A program made the position numbers and the translations under genes. The notes under the pieces were generated by a model. That model saw only the letters and a list, made by a program, of their open reading frames with translations. It ran no database searches and was not told the DNA's origin. Below, in pieces: positions 30,935-39,692 of a stretch of DNA of 64,000 nt (positions are counted from its first letter, which is position 1; each line of letters begins with the position of its first letter). The stretch is from the NCBI GenBank assembly GCA_963772065.1, contig CAVYVZ010000009.1, positions 434,001 through 498,000 on the forward strand. Reading direction: 5' to 3'. Source of the DNA: CAVYVZ01 sp963772065. Its GTDB lineage: Bacteria > Acidobacteriota > Vicinamibacteria > Vicinamibacterales > UBA2999.

Positions 30935-31954
30935 GTGGAAGGCGCTGTCATTGTCTTCGTGGTCGTCGCGCTCGTGGTGATCTTCATTGTCGCCAAGACC
31001 GCCATCGTCGTCCCGCAGCAGAGCGCGTTCGTGGTCGAGCGCCTCGGACGGTACTATGCGACGCTCAACGCCGGCTTTCACGTGCTTGTCCCATTCGTCG
31101 ACGCCATCCGCTACCGCCACTCGCTGAAGGAAGAGGCGATCGACATCCCGGCCCAGGTGTGCATTACGCGCGACAACGTGCAGGTGGGCGTGGATGGCGT
31201 GCTCTATCTGAAGGTGCTGAACGCCGAGCGCGCGTCGTACGGCATCTCGAACTACCTGTTCGCGATCACGCAGCTCGCGCAGACGACGCTCCGCAGCGAG
31301 GTGGGGAAGATCGATCTCGATCGGACGTTCGAGGAGCGCAGCACGATCAACCTCTCCGTCGTTGGAGAGCTGGACAAGGCATCCGAATCGTGGGGCGTGA
31401 AGGTGTTGCGCTACGAGATCAAGAACATCCAGCCGCCGGCTGACATTCTGGCGGCCATGGAAAAACAGATGCGCGCGGAACGGGAGAAGCGCGCCCTGAT
31501 CCTGACGTCGGAAGGGCAGCGTGACGCCGCGATCAACACGGCCGAGGGTGAGAAGCAGCAGGTGATCAAGGCGTCTGAAGCGAATCGGCAGCAGCAGATC
31601 AACGAAGCCGAAGGGCAGGCCGCCGCGATCCGCGCGGTGGCGTCGGCCACGGCAGAAGGCATCCGGGCGGTTGCCACGGCCATTCGCACCGACGGCGGGA
31701 TGGAAGCCGTGCAGCTCCGCGTCGCCGAGCAGTACGTCGCGCAGTTTGGCAACATCGCGCAGAAAACCAATACCGTGGTCGTGCCCGCGAACGTGTCAGA
31801 TGTCGCCGGCATGATCGCCGCGGCGATGAAGGTCTTTGGAGCGACGGCGCGCCGCCGCAGCGTTAGGGAACGGAGGCCGTGCAGATGTAGCCGCCGGCTT
31901 TTTGGGCGCCGTCGGTCTGTGGCTGGGGCAAGTAGCGCGATCGCAGCTCGCTGA
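30935..31954 (+). CDS. SPFH/Band 7 (stomatin-like) protein
   Basis: 339 residues from a GTG with CAGGAG upstream. It has one N-terminal membrane helix (VFVVVALVVIFIVAKTAIVV), the SPFH domain (VPQQSAFVVERLGRYYATLNAGFH, RDNVQVGVDGVLYLKV, LRSEVGKIDLDRTFEER) and an Ala/Glu-rich coiled coil (about 190-260). With NfeD it forms the usual pair for membrane-domain organisation and proteolysis control. The natural C-terminus should fall soon after MIAAAMKVFG. The last ~35 residues are Arg-rich and antisense to the methyltransferase gene (92-bp overlap), so the 3' end may be affected by a small indel. Confidence 0.9.
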   Translation: MEGAVIVFVVVALVVIFIVAKTAIVVPQQSAFVVERLGRYYATLNAGFHVLVPFVDAIRYRHSLKEEAIDIPAQVCITRDNVQVGVDGVLYLKVLNAERASYGISNYLFAITQLAQTTLRSEVGKIDLDRTFEERSTINLSVVGELDKASESWGVKVLRYEIKNIQPPADILAAMEKQMRAEREKRALILTSEGQRDAAINTAEGEKQQVIKASEANRQQQINEAEGQAAAIRAVASATAEGIRAVATAIRTDGGMEAVQLRVAEQYVAQFGNIAQKTNTVVVPANVSDVAGMIAAAMKVFGATARRRSVRERRPCRCSRRLFGRRRSVAGASSAIAAR

Positions 31955-32843
31955 TATGCACGTCTGAGACGATCGCGAGACCTCGCCGCGTGATGAATCC
32001 TTCGCGGTCATCATCAGGCAGGCCGAATATCAGTGGCTCTCTGACGGCTTCGAGCCTCGTCATGATGTCCTTGAGGCCCGCAGACGGTGCCTTCAAGAAA
32101 CTCTGGACGAAGTAATCGAACACGATTCTGCTGCCCGGAGCCGAATGGCTGGCGACGAACCGGAGCGTCCCATCGACGGCTGCTTCAGGTATGTAGAAGG
32201 TCACGCCCTCCCACACGAAGATCGTCTTCTTGGTCCGATCGTATCCGGCGGCGTCCAGCACCGTCGCGAGATCGTCCTTCGTGAAGTCGATCGGCACGTA
32301 TGACACGTGGGCGGGCAGAAACCCAACGATCTCTTTGACGCGCTTCTTCTTGTACTCCTGCGTGGGAGGGAAATCGACTTCGAACACGCGTGCCTGGCGC
32401 ACCATCTCATCGAAGCGGTAGGCCCGGCTGTCGAGTCCGGCCCCGAGAATCACCACCTGATTGGCGCCGGCCCTCAAGCTCTCCTCGAACATTGCGTCGA
32501 TATGCCGAGTGCGCATGTGGACGGCTTGAGCGAATCCGCGCCTGATGCCGAGGCTCGACCACGCGGTGTCGGTGTCCATCTCCAGGGCGTTCAGGATGGC
32601 CCCGGACCCTGCCTTGCGCAGAATGCCACGCTCTTCAGTGCCCAGAAACCGCCGAGCGAGATGGTCGCCGTTCCGAATCGAGGGGTCAGGATGCTTCGCG
32701 CCGATGGCCCTGTACGCTGTCACCTCGAGAGCCGACACAGAAGGCTTGCCGGGCTCTACTGCTTGGATCGCAGCGACGGACAGCATGCACGTCACGATCG
32801 CAAGGCTGCGTTTTTCAGCGCGGCGAGTGATCACGTAGGACAT
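31863..32843 (-). CDS. Class I SAM-dependent methyltransferase (TIGR00027-like, LCMT fold)
   Basis: 326 residues. The leucine-carboxyl-methyltransferase-like signature is clear: VVILGAGLDSRAYRF (SAM loop), RVFEVDFPPTQEYKKKRV, YVPIDFTKDDL, FVWEGVTFYIPEAAVDGTL and IVFDYFVQSFL. The N-terminus is odd: after RRAEKR comes a hydrophobic run (SLAIVTCMLSVAAIQA) before the family's usual start (VEPGKPSVSALEVTAYRA), resembling a signal peptide. SAM is not expected outside the cytoplasm, so either the start is further in or this member is unusual. It lies 56 bases downstream of the MATE gene on the same strand and could be a late member of that operon. Confidence 0.88.
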   Translation of the reverse strand: MSYVITRRAEKRSLAIVTCMLSVAAIQAVEPGKPSVSALEVTAYRAIGAKHPDPSIRNGDHLARRFLGTEERGILRKAGSGAILNALEMDTDTAWSSLGIRRGFAQAVHMRTRHIDAMFEESLRAGANQVVILGAGLDSRAYRFDEMVRQARVFEVDFPPTQEYKKKRVKEIVGFLPAHVSYVPIDFTKDDLATVLDAAGYDRTKKTIFVWEGVTFYIPEAAVDGTLRFVASHSAPGSRIVFDYFVQSFLKAPSAGLKDIMTRLEAVREPLIFGLPDDDREGFITRRGLAIVSDVHISELRSRYLPQPQTDGAQKAGGYICTASVP

Positions 32844-32899
32844 GACGGCGGAACATAGCGCCGCGGTTCGCTGCTGTCAATGAAGGAGCGGCACAACCG

Positions 32900-34252
32900 C
32901 TACGGCGCTACCGGTGCTGGCACCACAGGCAGCACGAGATGCCGAGATCGGTGGTGCCAGGCAATCGTGAGCACGACCGCCACGAAAACCAGGCCGATGC
33001 ACAGGCCGACCCAGAGACCCGACACACCCCACCCGGCCCGAAAGCAGAGCGCGTAGCCGACCGGCAGCCCAAAGACCCAGTGGCCGAGGACGTTCATGAT
33101 CATCGGCGTCCGTGTGTCGCCGACGCCTCGCAGCACACCGGTCGCGACGGCCTGCGTTCCGTCGAAGAGCTGGAACGCCGCTGCAATCGCCAGCAGGCTG
33201 GTGCCAATCGACAGCACTCGCGCGTCGGAGGTGAACACGCGCAGCAGCGGCGTGGGCGCCAGGATGAACACGAGCCCGACCGCGGCCATGATTACGGCGC
33301 CGATCCCCAATGCCGTCCACCCGGCGTGCATGGCCCGGCGGGCGTCACCCGCGCCGATCGCGTGGCCGACCCGCACGGCGCCGGCCGATGAGAGGCCGAG
33401 TGGAATCATGAACGACAGCGCGGCGAGGTTCAGCGCGATCTGGTGGGACCCGAGCGAGACCGGGTCGAGACGACCGGCAAGGGCGCTCACCGCCGCGAAG
33501 GCGCCCACCTCGAGCGCCAGCTGCGACGCGGCGGGCACACCGAGCGCCACCAGCTGCCGCACGCGTGCGTAGTCGATCAGGAAGGGAACGCGTGGGTGCG
33601 CGGCGCCGCGCTTCCGGTGTTCCCGGACGATGGCAAAGTACAGAAACGAGGCCATGTACACGCGGGCGCCGACGGTGGCCCAGGCCGAGCCGCTGACGCC
33701 AAGCGCGGGTGCGCCCAGATGGCCCCAGATCAGCACCCAGTTGCCGAAGGCGTTCACGATGTTCGCGGTGACGAGCGCGACCATCACGGGCCGGACGACG
33801 TGAATTCCCTGGAGATACCGACGGAACGTCGCGTAGAGGAGCAGTGGAAGCGCCCCGAGGCCGAGGATGCGCAGGTACGGCTCGGCGAGCACCCGCACCT
33901 CGGGATGAAGCCTCCAGCTATCGATGGTCGTGAGCGCCCCATAGAAGATGAGAGAGATGGTCGGCGCGACCACGAGTGCGACGAGGAAGCCATGCTGCAG
34001 CCAGCGCACGCAGTCGTCGAGCCTGCCGGCCCCGAACGACCGCGCGACGAGCGCGTCGACGCCGAGCATGACACCCATGCCGAATACCGCGACGGCGAAG
34101 AAGAGGGAATTGCTCATCCCCGACGCGCCGATCGCCGCCGGTCCCAGCGGTCCGACCATGATCGTGTCGACGATGCCCATGCTCATCCAGCCGATTTCCG
34201 CCATCACGACGGGACCGGCAAGCTTCAGCATGGGCAGAAGCTCGCGGCGCAT
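32900..34252 (-). CDS. MATE-family efflux transporter
   Basis: 450 residues with about 12 membrane helices in the MATE layout (MLKLAGPVVMAEIGWMSMGIVDTIMVG at the start; GLSSAGAVRVGHAIGAGD at the second repeat; GTQAVATGVLRGVGDTRTPM). MATE proteins export drugs, metabolites and sometimes lipids using Na+ or H+ gradients. Its gene starts four bases after the terpene cyclase stop, so it is the last gene of the tightly packed eight-gene operon and a natural candidate to export that operon's product. Confidence 0.92.
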   Translation of the reverse strand: MRRELLPMLKLAGPVVMAEIGWMSMGIVDTIMVGPLGPAAIGASGMSNSLFFAVAVFGMGVMLGVDALVARSFGAGRLDDCVRWLQHGFLVALVVAPTISLIFYGALTTIDSWRLHPEVRVLAEPYLRILGLGALPLLLYATFRRYLQGIHVVRPVMVALVTANIVNAFGNWVLIWGHLGAPALGVSGSAWATVGARVYMASFLYFAIVREHRKRGAAHPRVPFLIDYARVRQLVALGVPAASQLALEVGAFAAVSALAGRLDPVSLGSHQIALNLAALSFMIPLGLSSAGAVRVGHAIGAGDARRAMHAGWTALGIGAVIMAAVGLVFILAPTPLLRVFTSDARVLSIGTSLLAIAAAFQLFDGTQAVATGVLRGVGDTRTPMIMNVLGHWVFGLPVGYALCFRAGWGVSGLWVGLCIGLVFVAVVLTIAWHHRSRHLVLPVVPAPVAP

Positions 34253-34256
34253 CCGA

Positions 34257-36011
34257 TCAGTCTACGATGCTTCGATGCGCTGCCAGACCTGCGATGGCGA
34301 GGATGATCGGATAGAGCTCCTCGTAGTACCACAGCTTTGCGAAGTAGAGGCCGATCGGCGCGGGTCGAGGATCGGCGGTGGCGGTCGCGTCGCTCAACCA
34401 CCGCGCGCCGCGCGCCGCTGATGCGCGGATTGCTGCGGCGTCGTCATCGCCAGCGCAGCTGCAGACGGCCGCGAGCGCGATCCCGGTCTCCTCGATCGAG
34501 GAAGGGACGCCGCGATCGCCGCCCCATCCGCCGTCCGGGTTCTGCGCTGCGATCAGCCAGACAAGGCCGCGGCGCCGGAACGACGCAGTCGAGGCAACGG
34601 CCGAGAGACCAATCAGCACGCGCGCGGTGCCGTAGGTCGGGTTCTCGTCGCCAGCCGCGTGCTCGTTGCCAAACCACAGCGGGATCCAGGCGCCGTCCGT
34701 GCGTTGTGTGCGCTCGAGGAATGCAACGGCTCGACGGTTCGCTCGAGCAACCCGTTGTCGCAGCGGCGGCTCGAGCCGGGCGTCCCACTCACTCCACGCC
34801 TGAATCGCGTGCGCGGTGATCTCAGGGGTGCTGCGATCGAAGGGAAGTGTTCCCCAGCCGCGGCAAAACGTCGGCACGCCGCCGTCGCGGTTCTGCACGT
34901 CGAGCAGCCACGTCACGCCACGCTGCGCGGCGTGTTGCGCTCGCGCGTCTGCGCCGCCCAGTCGACTCAACGCGATGAGCGCCCCCGCCGTGTCGTCCGC
35001 GTCGGGAACTCCTCCGCTCAGGGGCGTCCACGCCCACGCGCCCGGCGCGGCATGCGTGAACGGATGTTCGCACGCGCTCTGCTGGGTCAGGAGCCACTCG
35101 CGAACCGCGGCCGCGTCGATGTGGCCAAGCATGTCGGCGTTCGCGAGCGCTCGCACCGCCATCGTTGTGACCCACGTCGCCAGGTGCGTGTCGATCGGCC
35201 AGCTTCCGTCATCGCGCATCGACGCCTGCAGAAAGCGCACGCCGTGCCGGACCACGGGGCTGTCGGCGCGTCCCATCGCCGCGAGGCTCATCACCACGAA
35301 GCTGGTCAGCGGCGTGGCCTCGAGGTACCCGCCGCTCTCAGGCTGCATCGCGCGCAGGAGCCGGTGCGTCCGTTCGCGCAGCGTCTGCCGAAGCACGCGG
35401 GTCCCCGGATTGCGCGACGGCGCGAAGCGATGTCTCACCTGGCCGATGGCGATGAGCGCCGGCAGGGCATAGCTCACGACAGGCAGCTGCAGATGCTGAA
35501 ACCACCGATGCGGAACGGCGGCAAGCTCGAACGGCAGCTGCGGCACCAGCCGCCAGGCGGCGCGCGTATCGGGGCCCAGACGTCCCGCGATCGCGAGCAC
35601 GGTCAGGATCGGGACCGAAAACGTCTTGTCTGTGCCGTACCGCCGCAGAATCGCAGCGCGGAGCGCGGCCGGCGTGCTGTCTCCCGATTCGGCATGGAGC
35701 CACGAGGTCGCCCGCGTCAGGGCCGCGCGAGCGTGAGCGTCGGAGGATTCGGCGAACGACAGCGCCGCCCACGCAAGCGCCGTCGTGCTGATGTTGCTCC
35801 GGCTCAGCACCGTGTCGCCCCAGCCGCCGTCGGCATTCTGATGCTCGGCGAGCCAGGCCACGCCGCGTCCGACGAATTCACGCTCGCCGGCGGCGCCCAG
35901 CGCGACGATCGCCGTTGCGGTCGAGAGCGCGCTGCTCGACAGCCGCCCCTCCCAATAGCCACCGGGGCTCCGCCGCTCCAACAGCCTCGAGACGAGCGCG
36001 TCGAGCGACAT
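34257..36011 (-). CDS. Class II terpene cyclase (squalene-hopene-cyclase-like)
   Basis: 584 residues from the ATG at 36011, chosen because it overlaps the preceding stop (TGATG). Repeated alpha/alpha-barrel QW motifs are visible: QNADGGWG (58-65), DDGSWPID, DVQNRDGG, TDGAWIPLWFGNE and QNPDGGWGGD (490-499). The protonating DxDD motif is present as PDADDTA (D337, D339, D340), as in squalene-hopene cyclases and class II diterpene cyclases. It is slightly shorter than the ~630 residues of hopene cyclases. The operon supplies a polyprenyl diphosphate synthase but no squalene synthase, so the substrate may be a linear polyprenyl diphosphate; this is inference. Confidence 0.85.
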   Translation of the reverse strand: MSLDALVSRLLERRSPGGYWEGRLSSSALSTATAIVALGAAGEREFVGRGVAWLAEHQNADGGWGDTVLSRSNISTTALAWAALSFAESSDAHARAALTRATSWLHAESGDSTPAALRAAILRRYGTDKTFSVPILTVLAIAGRLGPDTRAAWRLVPQLPFELAAVPHRWFQHLQLPVVSYALPALIAIGQVRHRFAPSRNPGTRVLRQTLRERTHRLLRAMQPESGGYLEATPLTSFVVMSLAAMGRADSPVVRHGVRFLQASMRDDGSWPIDTHLATWVTTMAVRALANADMLGHIDAAAVREWLLTQQSACEHPFTHAAPGAWAWTPLSGGVPDADDTAGALIALSRLGGADARAQHAAQRGVTWLLDVQNRDGGVPTFCRGWGTLPFDRSTPEITAHAIQAWSEWDARLEPPLRQRVARANRRAVAFLERTQRTDGAWIPLWFGNEHAAGDENPTYGTARVLIGLSAVASTASFRRRGLVWLIAAQNPDGGWGGDRGVPSSIEETGIALAAVCSCAGDDDAAAIRASAARGARWLSDATATADPRPAPIGLYFAKLWYYEELYPIILAIAGLAAHRSIVD

Positions 36012-36883
36012 CAGGATGGCCGCAGGCTCAGATGGCCCAGCGCGAGCAGCCCGTAGTAGGTGTATTCGCAGTCGAGCGTGTCGTCCACCCACGATCCGTG
36101 AAAGCCCCCGCGGTTCGTCCAGAGCGAGTCGACGAAGTCGAGGCAGGGTTCCTGGAGGCCACCGATCGGCACATGCATCGCCGAGAGCGCGTGAAGCGCG
36201 GTGGCCGTCGACAGCAGGTCCGGCACCGGCGTACCCGGCGAGGCGAAGAATCCTCCGCGGGTGTGGCACCGATCGAGCAGCCACATGCCGACCGCGCGCT
36301 CGACGGTCGCCTCCAGGCGCCGCATCAGGAGCACGGCGGCCGCCGTCGTGGTGGTCGTCCCTGAATCGAGTCCCGGCTGGTTCGCGAAGCTGCCGTCGCG
36401 CGCGCGCAGCCGGTCTACCGATCTCAGAATGCGGCTGGCATCGGGCGGCTCGCGTCCCAGATCCTCATAGGCGCCGAGCGCGAGGAACGCGGCATAGACG
36501 CTGCCGTGCGCGGACCGCGGCGTTTGCGCGTAGCCGCCGTCGTCGCTCCGACATGATTCGAGGCGACCGAGGAGGCTTTCGATCGGCACGCCGTCGCGGC
36601 GCGGCCGGATCGTCGCCCACGCCCGCGCGAGGCAGGCCAGGTGCACGAAGTCGAGGTCCGCGCCGTCCCCGAAGCCTTCGAGGTACGCGGACGCACGCTC
36701 GGCCGGGAGGTCGGCCTGGAGCGCCACGAGGGCATCCAGGCCGAATACCGTGTAGTAGAGATCGCTGTGGCCGGCGCGGTCCTGAAAACCGCCGTCGGGA
36801 TTCAGCTGCTCGTGCAGGAAGCGGACGACGAGCTCGCGGGACTCACCGAGCTGCGTGGGCGCCAGCCGGGCGACCTGCAGCAT
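36011..36883 (-). CDS. Prenyltransferase-beta/squalene-oxidase-repeat protein
   Basis: 290 residues from the ATG at 36883 (a GTG at 36901 is an alternative); both overlap the 3' end of the upstream gene by about 41-59 bases. The protein is five to six repeats of the alpha-alpha barrel type: LNPDGGFQDRAGHSDLYYTVFGLDAL, SDDGGYAQ...GSVYAAFLALGAY, ARDGSFANQPGL, RGGFFASPGTPVPDLLSTATALHAL and RGGFHGSWVDDTLDCEYTYYGLLALG. The size and the YYTVFGL strings resemble the beta subunit of protein geranylgeranyltransferases. There is no DxDD motif. It may be the second half of a two-component cyclase or a prenyl transferase. Confidence 0.82.
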   Translation of the reverse strand: MLQVARLAPTQLGESRELVVRFLHEQLNPDGGFQDRAGHSDLYYTVFGLDALVALQADLPAERASAYLEGFGDGADLDFVHLACLARAWATIRPRRDGVPIESLLGRLESCRSDDGGYAQTPRSAHGSVYAAFLALGAYEDLGREPPDASRILRSVDRLRARDGSFANQPGLDSGTTTTTAAAVLLMRRLEATVERAVGMWLLDRCHTRGGFFASPGTPVPDLLSTATALHALSAMHVPIGGLQEPCLDFVDSLWTNRGGFHGSWVDDTLDCEYTYYGLLALGHLSLRPS

Positions 36884-38489
36884 CTCGCGTCGCAAACTCA
36901 CTGCACCAACCCTGAATCTCCACGCGGAAGATCTTCCCGATGACGCGGCGCAGCAGGCCTTTGAGGCTCGCGTTCTGCAGCGCGGGGAGCGTCCGGATCG
37001 CCTCCTCCTTGTAGGCCTCGAGCATCGCGCGCGCGCGGTCCTCGACGCCGGCATCGCGAACGGACTTCTTTCGCTCCAGCGCCAGGGCCATCGGGAGCGA
37101 CGGCCGGTCCGCGTGCGCGTCGACGCCGGCGTCCGTTTTCAGGTCCTCGATGTCGTCGCGAATCTGGTAGGCCACGCCGAGCGCATCGCTGTAGCGGCGG
37201 AGCACATCCTGCGTCTCGGCGTCGGCGCCGCCGAGCGCCGCACCGAGGCTCAGCGCGACGTGAAACGCGGGCGAGGTCTTTCTGCGGAAGATGTCGAGGA
37301 CCTGATCGACGCTGAGCGAGCGCGGCGATCGCGTCCAGGCGAGCTCCGCGCCCTGCCCGAGGCAGAGCTCACGATGACCCGCGGCGGCCGTGCGAAAGAG
37401 CTCGGCGCGAGTGTCGGCCGCCACGTCGCATTCGGAGAGAAGCCGATAGCCCTCGCCCACGAGGAGGTCGCCCGCGTTCAGCGCGATCGGCACGCCGTGC
37501 TCGACGTGCACCGCCTGCCTGCCGTAGCGCTCGGCATCGTTGTCCTCGATGTCGTCGTGAATCAGCGACGCCTTGTGAAAGCACTCGACGGCGACGGCCA
37601 CGCGCCGCAGCGCGTCGGGCAGCGGACCGTCAGCGTTGTCGTGAAGCGCTTTGTACGCGCAGACGGTCAGGAACGGCCTCCACCGCTTGCCATCCGCTGC
37701 GAGCCAGTCGCGCGCGACGACGTCTGCCTCGCCCATTGCCGGTCCCATGATGCGCTCGAGCTCGTTCGCGGTGAACCAGCTCTCGACCTCGCCGCGAAGC
37801 GCGTCGAGATCCAGGCGACGCGTGCGGTCGTCGCTCGTCAGATGGACGACGTTCCACACCCAGTCGAGATCGACCGCCGTGTCCTTGCAGTCGTCCTGGA
37901 GGAGTGGAATCGCGATCCCCGGGATCGAGGCGGCTTCCATGTAGGGAAATGCCCGCTCGAGCACCGAGAGGCAGCTGACGCCGACGATCGCGTCGATCTT
38001 GCCCGTCTGGATCAGCGCCATGACGAGGGCGGATCCCTCGGCCACCAGCACCGCATATCCGAGCCGCTCGGCCTCTTCCTGCAGATCCTGGATCGAGCAG
38101 AGGCCGCACTGTTTGCAGAGCAAGCCGAACTCGTCGAAGGGGGCCGGACACTTGTCTTCCACACGCAGGCACTTCGGGAGGAGCAGAAGACGGCGGTCGT
38201 ACGGGACCGTGGCGAGCTGTTCGGTCCAGACCTCGTTGCTGATGAGCACGCCGGCGTAGTCGCGATACGCCGCATCGATGCCGGCTTCCGCCACGACGGC
38301 CTCGGCATGCTCGCGCAGCTCGTCGAGAACGAGCGGTGGCACCAGCGTCGCCCGGCGCGCATCGACGTAGCGAGCGATGAACGAACGCAGCCGCTCTCGC
38401 TCGCCGAGCGTCTGCGGGATATTTTCCTGCGGCGGCCGCTGGGGCATGGCCGGGATGATGCGAAGAGGTCTGAGGACCGGAAGTGTCAT
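36843..38489 (-). CDS. DUF116 domain fused to polyprenyl diphosphate synthase
   Basis: 548 residues from the ATG at 38489, 10 bases after the radical SAM stop. The N-terminal ~220 residues match DUF116, with its Cys cluster (C107, C114, C125, C128, C131 in CPAPFDEFGLLCKQCGLC, plus C173 and C201), probably binding metal or an Fe-S cluster. The C-terminal ~310 residues are a trans-isoprenyl diphosphate synthase. The first Asp-rich motif is SLIHDDIEDND (D312-D316) and the second is YQIRDDIEDLK (D445-D449). The small residue five places before the first motif (Ala) argues for a product of C20 or longer. The fusion suggests that a redox or sulfur step is physically tied to prenyl chain synthesis. 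Confidence 0.88.
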   Translation of the reverse strand: MTLPVLRPLRIIPAMPQRPPQENIPQTLGERERLRSFIARYVDARRATLVPPLVLDELREHAEAVVAEAGIDAAYRDYAGVLISNEVWTEQLATVPYDRRLLLLPKCLRVEDKCPAPFDEFGLLCKQCGLCSIQDLQEEAERLGYAVLVAEGSALVMALIQTGKIDAIVGVSCLSVLERAFPYMEAASIPGIAIPLLQDDCKDTAVDLDWVWNVVHLTSDDRTRRLDLDALRGEVESWFTANELERIMGPAMGEADVVARDWLAADGKRWRPFLTVCAYKALHDNADGPLPDALRRVAVAVECFHKASLIHDDIEDNDAERYGRQAVHVEHGVPIALNAGDLLVGEGYRLLSECDVAADTRAELFRTAAAGHRELCLGQGAELAWTRSPRSLSVDQVLDIFRRKTSPAFHVALSLGAALGGADAETQDVLRRYSDALGVAYQIRDDIEDLKTDAGVDAHADRPSLPMALALERKKSVRDAGVEDRARAMLEAYKEEAIRTLPALQNASLKGLLRRVIGKIFRVEIQGWCSEFATRDAAGRPAGAHAAR

Positions 38490-38499
38490 AGGTGTCCGT

Positions 38500-39687
38500 C
38501 TACGTGTACGCCCCGAACCCGAAGAACCAGTGCTTCTTTGCAAAGCGATACGCCCAATGCTCCTCGGGTATTTCATGTCCCGGGTCGTGCTGGCTGCGCC
38601 GGGGCGTCATCGCGCTGAACTCGGCCAGCGCCGTTCCGCGCTGCGTCGTGTCCCAGGCCCCGTGCTTCGCCACGAGGTCGCGCACGAGATCCGGCCGTTC
38701 GAGCACGATGCAGCCGCGCGTCGTCCGCGCCGCCGTCTCCCGAAAATCACGCAGGAATGCCGACTTCGTCATCGTGTCGTACACGGAGCCGTCGCGCACG
38801 CTGCTCGTCGCGAATTGCAGCACCGGACAGGGCTCGATGTCGCCGCCGGGGCCGATGTGATGGCTCACGCCGGTGGCCATCGGGCAGAGCGCCTCGCCGC
38901 GATCGTCCCAGTACGCGTCCACGATGGCGATCGGCAGCCGCGCGCGCATCTGGACGATGAACCGCCGTACCGCAAGAACCTGTTCGGGCCGAAGGGCCAG
39001 GTGCGGGGACGCGTTCGGGCCGACGACGCGGTACGTGTGGAACCAGACGTAGTGGACGCCCATGGAAATGAGGCGTCGCAGCCAGGCTTCCGACACGAGA
39101 TCGATGTTCGTCTGGCAGACGCTCGTCGCGACGCCCACGAGAAGACGATTGCGGACGCACGCCTCGAGCCCTTCGAGCGTTCGGGCGAGCACGTGAAGAC
39201 GGCCGCGCCGGTCGTCGCTGACGATTTCGCTGCCTTCGATGCTGACGAGCGGCGTGACATTCCCCAGCCGCCGCAGCTCGCGCGCGATCTCATCGGTGAT
39301 CAGCTGGCCGTTCGTGAAAACCTGGAAGTAGCAGTCGCGGTGCGCCGCAAAGAGCTCGAGGAGCTGAGGGTGCAGAAACGGCTCGCCGCCCAAGATCCCG
39401 AAGTAGGCGTTCCCATGCGCCTTCGCATCGGAGACGATGCGATTCAGCTCGTCGAGCGAGAGCTTCTTCGCCGGCGCGGCCACGTCCACCCAGCATCCCT
39501 GGCACCGGAGCTGGCAGCTCGAGATGACCGAGATGAACAGGAACGGAGGGAAGACCTCTCCCTTCCGCAGCCGCCGCTTGTGGAGCTCGACGGACCGTAC
39601 ACCCTTCACGCCGAAGTTGTAGACGAACTTCGCGACCACCTTCGGGTCGGTCTCGGTGAGCACGCGGCGCGCGAGGGCAAAGACCAT
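38500..39687 (-). CDS. Radical SAM protein with C-terminal Cys-rich segment
   Basis: 395 residues from the ATG at 39687, five bases after the ferredoxin-like gene. The radical SAM cluster motif CxxxCxxC is at C58-C62-C65 (ISSCQLRCQGCWVD), followed by the SAM-binding GGEPFLHP and a barrel (FQVFTNGQLITDEIA, PLVSIEGSE). A C-terminal extension contains CPMATGVSHHIGPGGDIEPCPVLQF, resembling a SPASM-type or auxiliary cluster region. The reaction cannot be told. In this operon it may modify the prenyl product or the lipoyl/Fe-S partner, comparable in logic to HpnH in hopanoid synthesis, though it is not recognisably HpnH. Confidence 0.87.
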   Translation of the reverse strand: MVFALARRVLTETDPKVVAKFVYNFGVKGVRSVELHKRRLRKGEVFPPFLFISVISSCQLRCQGCWVDVAAPAKKLSLDELNRIVSDAKAHGNAYFGILGGEPFLHPQLLELFAAHRDCYFQVFTNGQLITDEIARELRRLGNVTPLVSIEGSEIVSDDRRGRLHVLARTLEGLEACVRNRLLVGVATSVCQTNIDLVSEAWLRRLISMGVHYVWFHTYRVVGPNASPHLALRPEQVLAVRRFIVQMRARLPIAIVDAYWDDRGEALCPMATGVSHHIGPGGDIEPCPVLQFATSSVRDGSVYDTMTKSAFLRDFRETAARTTRGCIVLERPDLVRDLVAKHGAWDTTQRGTALAEFSAMTPRRSQHDPGHEIPEEHWAYRFAKKHWFFGFGAYT

Positions 39688-39692
39688 GCTCG

